Positions 1-8,413 of a DNA stretch of 64,000 nt are shown in pieces (position 1 is the stretch's first letter; every line of letters begins with the position of its first letter). Location: the NCBI RefSeq assembly GCF_002215215.1, contig NZ_CP018632.1, forward strand, positions 310,501-374,500, written 5' to 3'. The translations under genes and the position numbers were made by a program. The stretch comes from Granulosicoccus antarcticus IMCC3135. GTDB taxonomy: Bacteria > Pseudomonadota > Gammaproteobacteria > Granulosicoccales > Granulosicoccaceae. Under the pieces are notes generated by a model. It ran no database searches and had not been told where the DNA came from. It saw only the letters and a program-made list of their open reading frames with translations.

Positions 1-1074
1 GTGGGGCATGGCCGTGGCGCGGCGTTGGGGGCAACGATTGCCAACCTGATGGAGGCTGTTGGATTTGACGTGCAACGTGAGTATTACGTCAATGATGCTG
101 GCCGGCAAATGGATATTCTGAATTCCATACTCGACGATATCAAGCAGGATCTGGGTGAGTTCGGTGTGCACTACGACCGATGGTTCAGTGAGCGCAGCCT
201 GACTGACGATGTGACTCGCGTCGTCGACAAGCTGGAGGCATCCGGGCATCTGTACGAAAAAGACGGCGTGCGCTGGTTCCGTTCCACCGACTTTGGTGAT
301 GACAAGGATCGTGCTGTGGTTCGAGCCAATGGCCAGAGCACCTACTTTGCCTCGGACATTGCCTATATTGATAATAAGCTGGAGCGTGGTTTTGATCAGG
401 TACTGTATGTCTTCGGCGCCGATCACCATGGCTACACCGCACGAATGGTGGCAGCCTGTCAGGCACTGGGGCATTCACGCGAGAAACTCGAATTTCTACT
501 GATTCAATTTGCGATTCTGTTTCGCAGTGGCGAACGGGTGCAAATGTCTACCCGTTCTGGTTCATTCGTCACGATTCGCGAACTGCGAGATGAAGTTGGC
601 AAGGACGCTGCCCGCTTCTTCTATGTGATGCGCAAGTACTCACAACACCTGGACTTCGACCTGGATCTGGCGAAATCACAGTCAAATGATAACCCCGTGT
701 ATTACGTACAGTATGCCTACGCAAGAATTTGCAGCGTCATGCGTCAGCTGGACCAGCGTCAACTCGTCTTTGATCAGGCTGCAGGCCTTGCTGCCATTGG
801 CCGTCTGAGTGAAACATCCGAGACTGAGCTGATGACTCTGCTGGCGACTTACCCCGATTTGATCGCTCGTGCAGCCCTTGCACACGAGCCTCATCAACTC
901 ACGGGATACTTGCGGGATCTGGCAAATGGTCTACACAGTTATTACAACGCGCATAAAGTTCTTGTCGAGGATGATGAATTGCGGAATGCGCGACTTTGCC
1001 TGCTATTGGCGGTACAGCAGGTGCTAGGTAACGGGTTAACGCTCATCGGCGTATCCACCCCAGAGGTTATGTAG
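1..1074 (+). CDS. argS: Arginyl-tRNA synthetase, C-terminal part (5' end outside window)
   Basis: Class I aminoacyl-tRNA synthetase that charges tRNA-Arg in the cytosol. The window opens inside the gene: the first codons read VGHGRGAA, the continuation of the HIGH signature, so the N-terminal domain and part of the catalytic core lie upstream. MSTRSG at residues 182-187 of the visible part sits where KMSKS is found and is the usual ArgS variant. The C-terminal alpha-helical anticodon-binding domain (about 240-357) is complete and ends with TAG at 1072-1074. The SPOR-protein gene starts 3 bases later, so the two are probably co-transcribed, as argS and a SPOR protein often are in pseudomonads. 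Assignment is firm; the true start is not visible. Confidence 0.97.
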   Translation: MGHGRGAALGATIANLMEAVGFDVQREYYVNDAGRQMDILNSILDDIKQDLGEFGVHYDRWFSERSLTDDVTRVVDKLEASGHLYEKDGVRWFRSTDFGDDKDRAVVRANGQSTYFASDIAYIDNKLERGFDQVLYVFGADHHGYTARMVAACQALGHSREKLEFLLIQFAILFRSGERVQMSTRSGSFVTIRELRDEVGKDAARFFYVMRKYSQHLDFDLDLAKSQSNDNPVYYVQYAYARICSVMRQLDQRQLVFDQAAGLAAIGRLSETSETELMTLLATYPDLIARAALAHEPHQLTGYLRDLANGLHSYYNAHKVLVEDDELRNARLCLLLAVQQVLGNGLTLIGVSTPEVM

Positions 1075-1077
1075 TAC

Positions 1078-1701
1078 ATGGTAAGTGGTCCACAATCAGA
1101 ACCGCACAGTAATCGCCTGTTCGTCCTGGCGCTGGGGCTGCTTGTGGGCTTCGTCATCGGCTTTGTCGTCCTGCTATCCAGAATTCCGGTAGGCATGTCA
1201 TCCAGTGACATTACTGCAAGTCAGGTTAGTCCGAATGCGGTCAGTAACCGCTTCCAGTTCTATTCCCTGTTGCCTGAACAGACCATTGCTCAAGAGGAAA
1301 AAGTTGAGCAAAAGGAAAAGGAAGCTGCCGTGCGCGAAGTAGTGCCTGCCGCCAAAGTCATTCCGCCGGCAACAAGAGTAGTACCCGGAAGTGTGCAAAG
1401 CCTGACAGCTCGTAGTCTGGCTGCAGAGAGTTATGCAGAGATACCACCCGCTAACATCGGTCGGGAATCCTACTTCCTGCAGGCCGGTAATTACCTTAAC
1501 GCAGAAGACGCCGAAAAATCGCGCGCTGCACTGCTTCTGCTGGGGATGGAAGCTTTCATCGTCGCTCGCGGAGAAAGCAATGGCACCATCGGCCACCGCG
1601 TGCGGATCGGACCCTTCTACGACCAGGCCCGCATCAACTCCGCCAAAGAACGACTCAAGCGCAACGGCATCAACTACAAACTCATCCGCGTAACCGGCTA
1701 A
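1078..1701 (+). CDS. SPOR-domain membrane protein (FtsN-like)
   Basis: A 207-residue inner-membrane protein with a short cytoplasmic N-terminus, one transmembrane helix at about 13-34, a periplasmic linker and a C-terminal SPOR domain at about 131-206. SPOR domains bind glycan strands stripped of stem peptides at the division septum. The FQFYSLLPE motif at 59-67 is the FxFYxLLPE signature seen in FtsN-like SPOR proteins encoded after argS. The linker (70-125) is rich in Glu, Lys, Val and Pro. The start is ATG at 1078, 3 bases after the argS stop. In pseudomonads this gene is followed by hslVU; here a transposase unit and hrpA follow instead. A role in cell division is inferred from the family, not shown. 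Confidence 0.85.
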   Translation: MVSGPQSEPHSNRLFVLALGLLVGFVIGFVVLLSRIPVGMSSSDITASQVSPNAVSNRFQFYSLLPEQTIAQEEKVEQKEKEAAVREVVPAAKVIPPATRVVPGSVQSLTARSLAAESYAEIPPANIGRESYFLQAGNYLNAEDAEKSRAALLLLGMEAFIVARGESNGTIGHRVRIGPFYDQARINSAKERLKRNGINYKLIRVTG

Positions 1702-1703
1702 CC

Positions 1704-1722
1704 TGGGTCGGACCATCGTAAC
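1704..1722 (+). repeat. Left terminal inverted repeat of transposase unit
   Basis: TGGGTCGGACCATCGTAAC. Matches the reverse complement of 2793-2811 at 17 of 19 positions. It starts 2 bases after the stop codon of the SPOR-protein gene. Confidence 0.75.
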
Positions 1723-1960
1723 CCACTGATATACAAAATATAATCTTGTTATTTCGAGCCAATTACGGTCCTAAATCAAGCTTTTTCCTATCAAAAACCT
1801 CCATTTAAGAAATATCGACTGAGTCTCATTTTGTCCTCGTGCTGATTGCCAGCACCTGCTCGAAGGTGTTTACTCCAGTAGCCGCAAGGCCTTCCCGCAT
1901 GAAGCAGGAAGACAAGTTATTTTCATCAACAGATGAATCAGTTTCCAAGGAGGGAACGAA

Positions 1961-2710
1961 ATGCCGAGAGCCAATCGCCACTTTATTGCAGGTCAGGTCT
2001 GGCACATCACCCAGCGCTGCCATCAGAAAGAATTTCTGCTTCGATTCCAGGTGGATCGACGCCGCTGGCTTTACTGGTTGTATCAGGCGCGGCGCCGGTA
2101 CGGGCTTAGCGTGCTGAATTACATCGTCACCTCCAACCATATTCACCTCCTGGTGCATGACGGCGGTAATAACGCCATTCCAGCCGCGATGCAGCTCGTT
2201 TCCGGCCGAACTGCACAGGAATTCAACAAACGACAAGGTCGCACTGGAGCCTTCTGGGAAGATCGTTATCACGCTACCGCTGTTCAGACCGACCAGCATC
2301 TTTCTCGATGCATGGCCTACATTGACCTGAACATGGTGCGGGCTGGAGAGGTCTCCCATCCTGAAGAGTGGTCATGTAGTGGCTATCATGAGACCAAGCA
2401 CCCTCGACGTCGTGGTTCGCGTATCGATATGGAGGGCATTTGCAGACTGCTCAATTTCGAGACGCCAGAACAGCTGATGGTGGCTCGTGAAAGCTGGATT
2501 GATGACCAGCTGTGCAACGGTAATTTGCAGCGTGAAGGGATGTGGACTGACAGCGTGGCCGTGGGCAACCTTGAATACGCCTTATGGATGAAACGAGCTC
2601 TGGCGTACAGCAATCCGGGTCGGCGTGCACGGCCGGAGAAATCGGGTAGTTTTGCAGTACGCGAACAGATGTCAAGTTATTGCACCATAGGCAGTACAAT
2701 TACGGCTTAA
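1961..2710 (+). CDS. REP-associated tyrosine transposase (Y1/IS200-like, RAYT)
   Basis: A 249-residue single-strand DNA endonuclease/transposase of the Y1 HUH family. The metal-binding HIH lies at residues 60-62, in SNHIHLLV. The nucleophilic tyrosine is most likely Y120 in AYIDLNMVRAG, the counterpart of the YxxxNPVRAG motif of RAYTs. GAFWEDRYHA (96-105) is typical of this subgroup. A strong Shine-Dalgarno (AAGGAGGG) just upstream fixes the ATG at 1961. The C-terminal 90 residues are basic and less conserved. No frameshift or internal stop is present, so it could be functional. RAYTs are linked to REP palindrome spread; the flanking 19-bp repeats are candidate substrates. Confidence 0.85.
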   Translation: MPRANRHFIAGQVWHITQRCHQKEFLLRFQVDRRRWLYWLYQARRRYGLSVLNYIVTSNHIHLLVHDGGNNAIPAAMQLVSGRTAQEFNKRQGRTGAFWEDRYHATAVQTDQHLSRCMAYIDLNMVRAGEVSHPEEWSCSGYHETKHPRRRGSRIDMEGICRLLNFETPEQLMVARESWIDDQLCNGNLQREGMWTDSVAVGNLEYALWMKRALAYSNPGRRARPEKSGSFAVREQMSSYCTIGSTITA

Positions 2711-2748
2711 ATGCCCTGATTCAGGGGCTTGAATCCGCAATTAAGGGC

Positions 2749-2776
2749 AAAATACGGGCTTTTTAGCTCGTATTTT
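2749..2776 (+). terminator. Terminator-like hairpin after transposase gene
   Basis: A 12-bp stem (2749-2760 with 2765-2776, one G-T wobble) around a TTTT loop. The outer 4 bp are A-T pairs and T-rich sequence follows, so it could end transcripts in both directions. It lies 38 bases after the transposase stop and 20 bases before the putative hrpA ATG. If active it would separate hrpA from upstream transcription. Confidence 0.6.
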
Positions 2777-2792
2777 GTTTGTTTATCAAATA

Positions 2793-2811
2793 GTTATGGT
2801 GGTCCGACCCA
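2793..2811 (-). repeat. Right terminal inverted repeat, overlapping the hrpA start
   Basis: Reverse complement reads TGGGTCGGACCACCATAAC, matching the left repeat at 17 of 19 bases. The first in-frame ATG of hrpA (2796-2798) lies inside this repeat, so the first five hrpA codons are repeat sequence. Confidence 0.75.
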
Positions 2812-5800
2812 AGAGATCCGAGAAGGAATGGCATCGGCTGGTGGATGGCTGTGTGCTGGTGGATCAGCACAAGCTGCGGCGGATGGTGAAGAAGGTTGCA
2901 ACAAAAGCGACGGATGATCCGGAGACGCAGCGTTTTGAGCAGCGTCTGGCAGCATCGACGGCGCGCCGGGCAACCCGTGCGCAGAATTTGCCAACGCCCG
3001 TTTATCCTCCTGAGCTGCCAGTGGTTGAGCAGCGTGAAGAAATACTGGAGGCCATCAAGCAGCATCAGGTGGTGATCCTGTGCGGCGAAACCGGATCGGG
3101 CAAAACCACACAGCTACCCAAGATCTGTCTGGAAGCGGGACGAGGTGTTGCAGGTCTTATCGGACACACGCAGCCCAGGCGTATCGCGGCGCGTACTGTT
3201 GCGGCCCGTATTGCCAGTGAGCTGGAAACCAGTGTCGGTGAGGCCGTTGGTTTCAAGATCCGCTTTAGCGACCAGGTCAGTGATCGCACCTATATCAAGC
3301 TGATGACCGACGGCATCCTGTTGGCAGAGATCCAGAACGATCCCTGGCTGAACCAATATGACACGCTGATTATCGATGAGGCTCATGAGCGCTCACTCAA
3401 CATCGACTTCTTGCTCGGCTATCTGAAGAACCTGCTGAAGCGACGCCCTGACCTGAAGCTGATTATTACCTCGGCTACCATCGACCCTGAGCGATTCGCC
3501 GAACACTTCGATGGAGCGCCCATCATCACCGCTGAGGGTCGCGCCTATCCGGTGGAGTTGCGCTATCAGCCGCCTGAGGCCGAATCCGATTCGCTGGATG
3601 ACATCGACATGCCTACGGCCATCACCAATGCCTGTGAAACGCTATTGAAGGAACGTCATCACGACATCCTCGTGTTTCTCAGTGGTGAACGGGATATTCG
3701 CGAAATGGCGGATCTGTTAGGCAAGCAGTCCTCACATAACCGCGCCTTTCGTGGTGTGGACATATTGCCTCTGTTTTCGCGCCTGTCCAATGCCGAGCAA
3801 AACAGGATTTTCCAGTCGCATACCAACCCTCGAATCGTGCTGGCCACCAATGTGGCTGAAACCTCGTTGACCGTACCGGGTATCAGAGCCGTGGTTGATC
3901 CCGGTTACGCACGTCTGTCGCGCTACAGTGTGCGCAGCAAGGTGCAGCGTCTGCCTATTGAAAAAGTCTCTCAAGCGTCTGCCAATCAGCGTATGGGACG
4001 CTGCGGTCGTGTGGCACCAGGTGTCTGCATCCGGTTGTATTCCGAAGAGGATTTTCTATCACGTGCGGAGTTTACGGAACCGGAAATTCTGCGTACCAAC
4101 CTGGCCTCCGTCATTTTGCAGATGGCCTCCATGAAGCTTGGACGTATTGACCAATTCCCGTTCGTCGAAGCGCCCGAATCCAAGTTCGTCAATGATGGCT
4201 ATCGCACGCTCCAGGAACTGGCCGCACTGGATGACAACCGCCAGCTGACAACACTGGGTAAGCGTCTTGCCAGGCTGCCCATAGATCCACGTCTGGGGCG
4301 AATGCTGCTGGCATCTGCCGATGAAGGTTGCGTTAGCGAAGTGCTGACATTGGTCAGTGGCTTGTCGGTTCAGGATCCGCGTGAGCGTCCTTTCGACAAG
4401 CGCCAGGCGGCGGATGAGCAGCATGCCGAGTTCAATCATGAATCATCAGATTACATGGCGTGGTTGAACCTGTGGAACTTCGTGACGGTGCAAAAGGAGG
4501 CCCTGTCCAATTCTCAGTTTCGCAAGATGTGTCGCCAACGATTCCTGTCGGCATTACGCATCATTGAATGGATGGATGTACGACGACAGCTGGAGCGTCT
4601 GTGCAAGGAGCTCGATCTGAAGCAGAGCAGTGGTGAGGCTGAGCAGGACAATATTCATCGAGCCTTGCTCACCGGTCTGCTGGCCAACGTCGCTATCAAG
4701 ACTGAAAAGCAGAATTATCTGGGCACACGTAACCGGCATCTGAATATCTTCCCGGGTTCGGGTTTGTTCAAGAAAGGTCCCAAGTGGATCATGGCAGGTG
4801 AGGTCGCTGAAACCAGCAAGCTCTACGCTCGTCAGATCGGCGCTATCCAGCCCGAATGGATCGAAGCACTGGCTGCACATCTGTTGCAGTACAGTTATCG
4901 TGACGCCCACTGGCATCGAAAGAAAGGCACCGTGAACGCCTGGGCACAGTCCACGCTCTATGGCTTGATCATCAACCCGAAAAAGGGCGTCAATTACGCC
5001 AATATCAATCCGGCAGAATCGCGCCAGATTTTTATCCGTGAAGCATTGGTTGCCGGAGAGCTGAATACCAAGGGCGATTTTCACCGCTACAATCAGGAGC
5101 TACTTGATGAGGTCACCAGTCTGGAAGAGAAATCCAGGCGTCGTGACATTGTCGTCGATCCGGAAGAGCTGGTGCGTTTTTACGATGGCATCATTCCTGA
5201 GGATATCTGCACCGCTGCCAGTTTTGAAAAATGGCGCCACAGCTTCGAGACGCAAAATCCAAGAGGACTGTTCTTTGCTCGAGAACAGTTATTGGTGGAT
5301 GACGCGGTCGATGTCAGTGCCAGAGATTATCCGGACCAGATGGAAATGGGCAATATGGTATTGCCCTTGCGCTATCACTTTGCACCTGGAGAAGAGGATG
5401 ACGGCGTCACGCTGATCTGTCCGGTCGAGGTATTGAATCGGGTGTCCGGAACGCGTTGCGAATGGCTGGTGCCCGGCATGCTGGAAGAGAAGATTACGCT
5501 GCTCATCAAGTCCTTGCCCAAGAGCCTGCGTCGTAATTTTGTACCTGCTCCGGATTTTGCGGCGGCTGCCAATGCTGCGATGAATCCGGAAGAGGGCTCT
5601 TTACCTGTTACGCTCTCACGGCATTTGCAACGTATGACCGGTGTGCAGATCTCGCACGAAGACTGGGATGTTCAGACATTGCCCAAGCACTTGAATATGC
5701 GCTTCGAAGTGGTTGGCAACAGTGGTCAAGTGCTTAGAAGTGGTCGCGATCTGACTGCACTGCAAGCAGCTTATGTGGGTGAGGTCGAAGAGACGCTGTT

Positions 5801-6704
5801 GCGTTTCAGTGACAATAGTATCGAGCGCGATGAGGTCTCTGACTGGAACTTCGGTGATTTGCCAGAAAGTGTCGACATCGAAAAAAGTGGTATGACGCTA
5901 CAGGGGTTTCCGGCGCTGCTGGCGAAGGGCGATACCGTTGGCATCAAATTGTTTGCCACACAGGCCGCGGCAATGAGTGCCATGCCTCTGGGTGTTCGTG
6001 CCTTGTACAAGCAGATACTGCGCGATGAGGTACGTTATCTACAGCGCAAATTGCCTAATATCAATGTGCTGAGTTTGCGATTTACACCCTTCGGCAACAA
6101 GCAGATGCTGATTGACGATATCGTCAATGCAGCGCTTGATCAGGCGTTTATCGATCTGGACAATTTGCCGCGCAGTCGTGACAGTTTCCTGCAACAGCTT
6201 GAAACCGGTCGGCCATTGCTGATTGGAATCGCAGCGCAGTTATGTGATGTACTGGGCCAGATATTCGAACAGCACCGCCAGGTTGCCAAGCGACTTGAAG
6301 GTTCAATATCGCTCAGTTGGATCGAGCCTGCTGTGGATATCAAAGATCAGATTGCACAGTTGATTTCTGTAGGATTCGTGACGCGAACCGGTCTGCAGCG
6401 ACTCAATCGTTTACCCGTTTATTTTCAGGCCATGGACAAGCGTCTTGATGCCATTGACATGGCACCGGACAAGGATCGGCGCCGTCGTGCCGAGCTGTTG
6501 CCGGTGTGGGAAGCTTTCAAGACTCTACGGCCAGAGCGTGATGATGATCCGGCATACCGCCAGGCTCACAGTGATTTAAGGTGGGCTTTCGAGGAGCTGC
6601 GAGTCTCCTTGTTTGCACAGGATCTGCGTACGCGCGAGAAGGTCTCAGTCTCGCGTCTGGAAAACCGGGTTCAGGATCTGGCCAAGTGGATGCCGAAACT
6701 CTGA
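2796..6704 (+). CDS. hrpA: ATP-dependent RNA helicase HrpA (DEAH box)
   Basis: A DEAH-box RNA helicase of about 1302 residues, close to the 1300 of E. coli HrpA. Walker A GETGSGKTT ends at about residue 105 and DEAH is at 194-197. The helicase core is followed by the helicase-associated, OB-fold and long DUF3418 C-terminal regions that distinguish HrpA from shorter DEAH proteins. HrpA acts on structured mRNA and stalled ribosomes. The start is uncertain: ATG 2796 lies in the right inverted repeat of the transposase unit and has no clear Shine-Dalgarno; TTG 2775 and GTG 2841 are in-frame alternatives. The conserved N-terminal helix begins near LVDGCVLVD (codons from about 2838), so little or no core sequence is lost. 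Confidence 0.93.
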   Translation: MVVRPKRSEKEWHRLVDGCVLVDQHKLRRMVKKVATKATDDPETQRFEQRLAASTARRATRAQNLPTPVYPPELPVVEQREEILEAIKQHQVVILCGETGSGKTTQLPKICLEAGRGVAGLIGHTQPRRIAARTVAARIASELETSVGEAVGFKIRFSDQVSDRTYIKLMTDGILLAEIQNDPWLNQYDTLIIDEAHERSLNIDFLLGYLKNLLKRRPDLKLIITSATIDPERFAEHFDGAPIITAEGRAYPVELRYQPPEAESDSLDDIDMPTAITNACETLLKERHHDILVFLSGERDIREMADLLGKQSSHNRAFRGVDILPLFSRLSNAEQNRIFQSHTNPRIVLATNVAETSLTVPGIRAVVDPGYARLSRYSVRSKVQRLPIEKVSQASANQRMGRCGRVAPGVCIRLYSEEDFLSRAEFTEPEILRTNLASVILQMASMKLGRIDQFPFVEAPESKFVNDGYRTLQELAALDDNRQLTTLGKRLARLPIDPRLGRMLLASADEGCVSEVLTLVSGLSVQDPRERPFDKRQAADEQHAEFNHESSDYMAWLNLWNFVTVQKEALSNSQFRKMCRQRFLSALRIIEWMDVRRQLERLCKELDLKQSSGEAEQDNIHRALLTGLLANVAIKTEKQNYLGTRNRHLNIFPGSGLFKKGPKWIMAGEVAETSKLYARQIGAIQPEWIEALAAHLLQYSYRDAHWHRKKGTVNAWAQSTLYGLIINPKKGVNYANINPAESRQIFIREALVAGELNTKGDFHRYNQELLDEVTSLEEKSRRRDIVVDPEELVRFYDGIIPEDICTAASFEKWRHSFETQNPRGLFFAREQLLVDDAVDVSARDYPDQMEMGNMVLPLRYHFAPGEEDDGVTLICPVEVLNRVSGTRCEWLVPGMLEEKITLLIKSLPKSLRRNFVPAPDFAAAANAAMNPEEGSLPVTLSRHLQRMTGVQISHEDWDVQTLPKHLNMRFEVVGNSGQVLRSGRDLTALQAAYVGEVEETLLRFSDNSIERDEVSDWNFGDLPESVDIEKSGMTLQGFPALLAKGDTVGIKLFATQAAAMSAMPLGVRALYKQILRDEVRYLQRKLPNINVLSLRFTPFGNKQMLIDDIVNAALDQAFIDLDNLPRSRDSFLQQLETGRPLLIGIAAQLCDVLGQIFEQHRQVAKRLEGSISLSWIEPAVDIKDQIAQLISVGFVTRTGLQRLNRLPVYFQAMDKRLDAIDMAPDKDRRRRAELLPVWEAFKTLRPERDDDPAYRQAHSDLRWAFEELRVSLFAQDLRTREKVSVSRLENRVQDLAKWMPKL

Positions 6705-6784
6705 CAGCGTTATGCAAATTGCTTGCGAGGCTGAAAATCGCGGCTAGACTTCCTTCAATTAACTATTACATCCCGGAGTGGGAC

Positions 6785-7402
6785 ATGAAAAAATATCTTG
6801 CGAGCGCAGTTCTGCTGATCGCAACTGGGCCAGTGTGGGCAGGCAGTCTGGACTTGTCGCTGAGCAATGAGACCGCCAACCTGATCGTCACGTTGAACAA
6901 TGATCCGTTCAATTCGCGACGGGATGTGTCGGACGATGGTGGTGCAGAGGTTGCTGTTGGTGCTTTCATCAGTGAGGTTGGTGACAAGTTGGTGCATGCC
7001 ACCTTGCTTGCTCGTGGCATCACGCAGACCGCTAATTCGCAATACCAGATCAGTGCTGGCATGAAGCTGGTTGGTGGTGAGGTTGAAGTCGGAGTTGACC
7101 GTGAGGTTAGTTCGGATTCTGAGACAGTAGGGGCTCTGGCGCTGGGCTTTCAGGTTGGATTCTTGTTGCAACCCTCCGTACAAAATCCGGTGGAACTCAG
7201 TGTCGAGGGTTTCTATGCGCCTAATATCACCAGTTTTTCTCATGCGGAACGCTACGGTGAAGTAGGTGCCAAGCTGCAGGTAGAGATCATGCCGCGTGCG
7301 CGTGCCTATATTGGTTATCGACGGATACGATTCGATACGGAAGACTACGAGAATATTCGTCTGGATCGCAGCGCCCACGTCGGACTCAATATCTCATTCT
7401 GA
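6785..7402 (+). CDS. YfaZ-like outer-membrane beta-barrel protein
   Basis: A 205-residue protein with a clear Sec signal peptide (MKKYLASAVLLIATGPVWA, cleavage after about residue 19). The mature part alternates polar and hydrophobic residues and ends in aromatic Phe, as in small outer-membrane barrels. The pattern (GSLDLSLSNETANL near the mature start, YRRIRF and LNISF near the end) resembles YfaZ-family porins of unknown substrate. ATG 6785 follows GGAGTGGGAC. A possible promoter is TTGCGA (6723-6728), 16 bp, TAGACT (6745-6750). It sits alone between hrpA and mazG. Family call is moderate; function is unknown. Confidence 0.72.
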   Translation: MKKYLASAVLLIATGPVWAGSLDLSLSNETANLIVTLNNDPFNSRRDVSDDGGAEVAVGAFISEVGDKLVHATLLARGITQTANSQYQISAGMKLVGGEVEVGVDREVSSDSETVGALALGFQVGFLLQPSVQNPVELSVEGFYAPNITSFSHAERYGEVGAKLQVEIMPRARAYIGYRRIRFDTEDYENIRLDRSAHVGLNISF

Positions 7403-7437
7403 TCGGCTTGTCGTGAGAGTAGTGGTAGTGTTGGCTC

Positions 7438-8346
7438 ATGAATACTGATGAATCTGCACTACCGCAACTACTTGCCATTATGCGTCGCTTGCGTGATCCG
7501 CAAAGCGGCTGCGCCTGGGATGTAAAACAGACTTTCCAGACCATTGCACCGTTCACGGTGGAAGAGGCCTACGAAGTCGCTGATGCCATCGAACGCAACG
7601 ATCTTGATGATTTGCGTGATGAGCTTGGAGATCTGCTTTTCCAGGTAGTCTTTCATGCGCAAATAGCCAGCGAAATGGGAGCGTTCAACTTTGATGACGT
7701 AGCCCAGTCTATCGTTGACAAGATGACCCGTCGTCACCCGCATGTTTTTGCGGGCGTGACCTATGAGTCTGAAGAGGCACTTAAAGCAGGTTGGGAAGCC
7801 ATCAAGGCTGAAGAACGACGCCTGAAGCTGGTGCGTCGGCAAGCGTTATCGGGCACGACTGATAAGCCGGTGGCTGAGCCTGTGAGGGAATCTACGCTCG
7901 AGGCACCCTTCGTTAATACTGCAGTCTCTGACAATCTGCCGCATTCAGCCGTGGATGGCATCGCCAGAAACCTTCCTGCGCTCAAGCGTGCCGACAAGCT
8001 GCAGAAGCGCTGTGCTCGCGTCGGTTTCGACTGGCCGGAAATAGAACCGGTGTGGCACAAGCTTGCCGAAGAAATTGCCGAGGTCAAGGAAGCACTGGCC
8101 AGCGGTGAGCAGGATGCTGTCGAGGATGAAATAGGCGACTTGCTGTTTACTGTTGTCAATCTGGCGCGTCACTGCTCCATTGATTCTGAACAAGCCTTGC
8201 AGCGTGCCAGCAACAAATTCGAGACACGCTACCGGCGAGTAGAGCAATTGGCAGCCGGGCAGAGTGCTCCTATGACAAGCCTCTCACTAGAGCAACTGGA
8301 TGCCCTATGGGATAAAGCCAAGAAGGGCGATGCGCCATCTGATTGA
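7438..8346 (+). CDS. mazG: Nucleoside triphosphate pyrophosphohydrolase MazG
   Basis: Hydrolyses NTPs and dNTPs to the monophosphate and pyrophosphate, and can lower ppGpp in some bacteria. Two tandem all-alpha MazG domains are visible. The first has EEAYE (42-46) and ELGD (62-65); the second repeats the pattern in EEIAEVKEAL and EDEIGDLLF. At 302 residues it is about 40 longer than E. coli MazG (263). The extra sequence is a low-complexity linker at about 132-178 between the domains. It stands alone, converging on the L,D-transpeptidase gene. Confident call. Confidence 0.95.
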   Translation: MNTDESALPQLLAIMRRLRDPQSGCAWDVKQTFQTIAPFTVEEAYEVADAIERNDLDDLRDELGDLLFQVVFHAQIASEMGAFNFDDVAQSIVDKMTRRHPHVFAGVTYESEEALKAGWEAIKAEERRLKLVRRQALSGTTDKPVAEPVRESTLEAPFVNTAVSDNLPHSAVDGIARNLPALKRADKLQKRCARVGFDWPEIEPVWHKLAEEIAEVKEALASGEQDAVEDEIGDLLFTVVNLARHCSIDSEQALQRASNKFETRYRRVEQLAAGQSAPMTSLSLEQLDALWDKAKKGDAPSD

Positions 8347-8365
8347 TGGCGAAATTCCCCCGTAT

Positions 8366-8393
8366 TGCCAGCCGATTATTCTTGAAGCTGGCA
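8366..8393. terminator. Inverted repeat between converging mazG and L,D-transpeptidase genes
   Basis: TGCCAGC (8366-8372) and GCTGGCA (8387-8393) form a perfect 7-bp stem with a 14-base loop, placed where both converging genes need to stop. There is no T tract on either side, so an intrinsic terminator is only possible. Confidence 0.35.
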
Positions 8394-8413
8394 TATCAAC
8401 CAAAATCCAACAT

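Larger units (their letters stand above)
1704..2811 (+). mobile_element. REP-associated tyrosine transposase unit with 19-bp terminal inverted repeats
   Basis: An 1108-bp unit bounded by an imperfect inverted repeat. The left end at 1704-1722 reads TGGGTCGGACCATCGTAAC. The right end at 2793-2811 is its reverse complement with 17 of 19 bases matching, including a perfect 12-bp core. It holds one gene, a Y1-type transposase with its own strong ribosome-binding site, and a terminator-like hairpin near the right end. About 245 bp between the left repeat and the gene have no other feature I recognise. The unit lies between the argS/SPOR pair and hrpA. RAYT elements are usually single-copy, domesticated genes tied to REP palindromes, so these repeats could be REP-like sites rather than the ends of a recently moved element. 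Confidence 0.7.

Noticed and set aside
1961-2710. Loss of the catalytic tyrosine in the RAYT transposase
   Set aside because: Thr84 and Phe88 first looked like substitutions of the nucleophile. The spacing from the HUH motif in the family instead points to the conserved YIDLNMVRAG segment, where Y120 is present.
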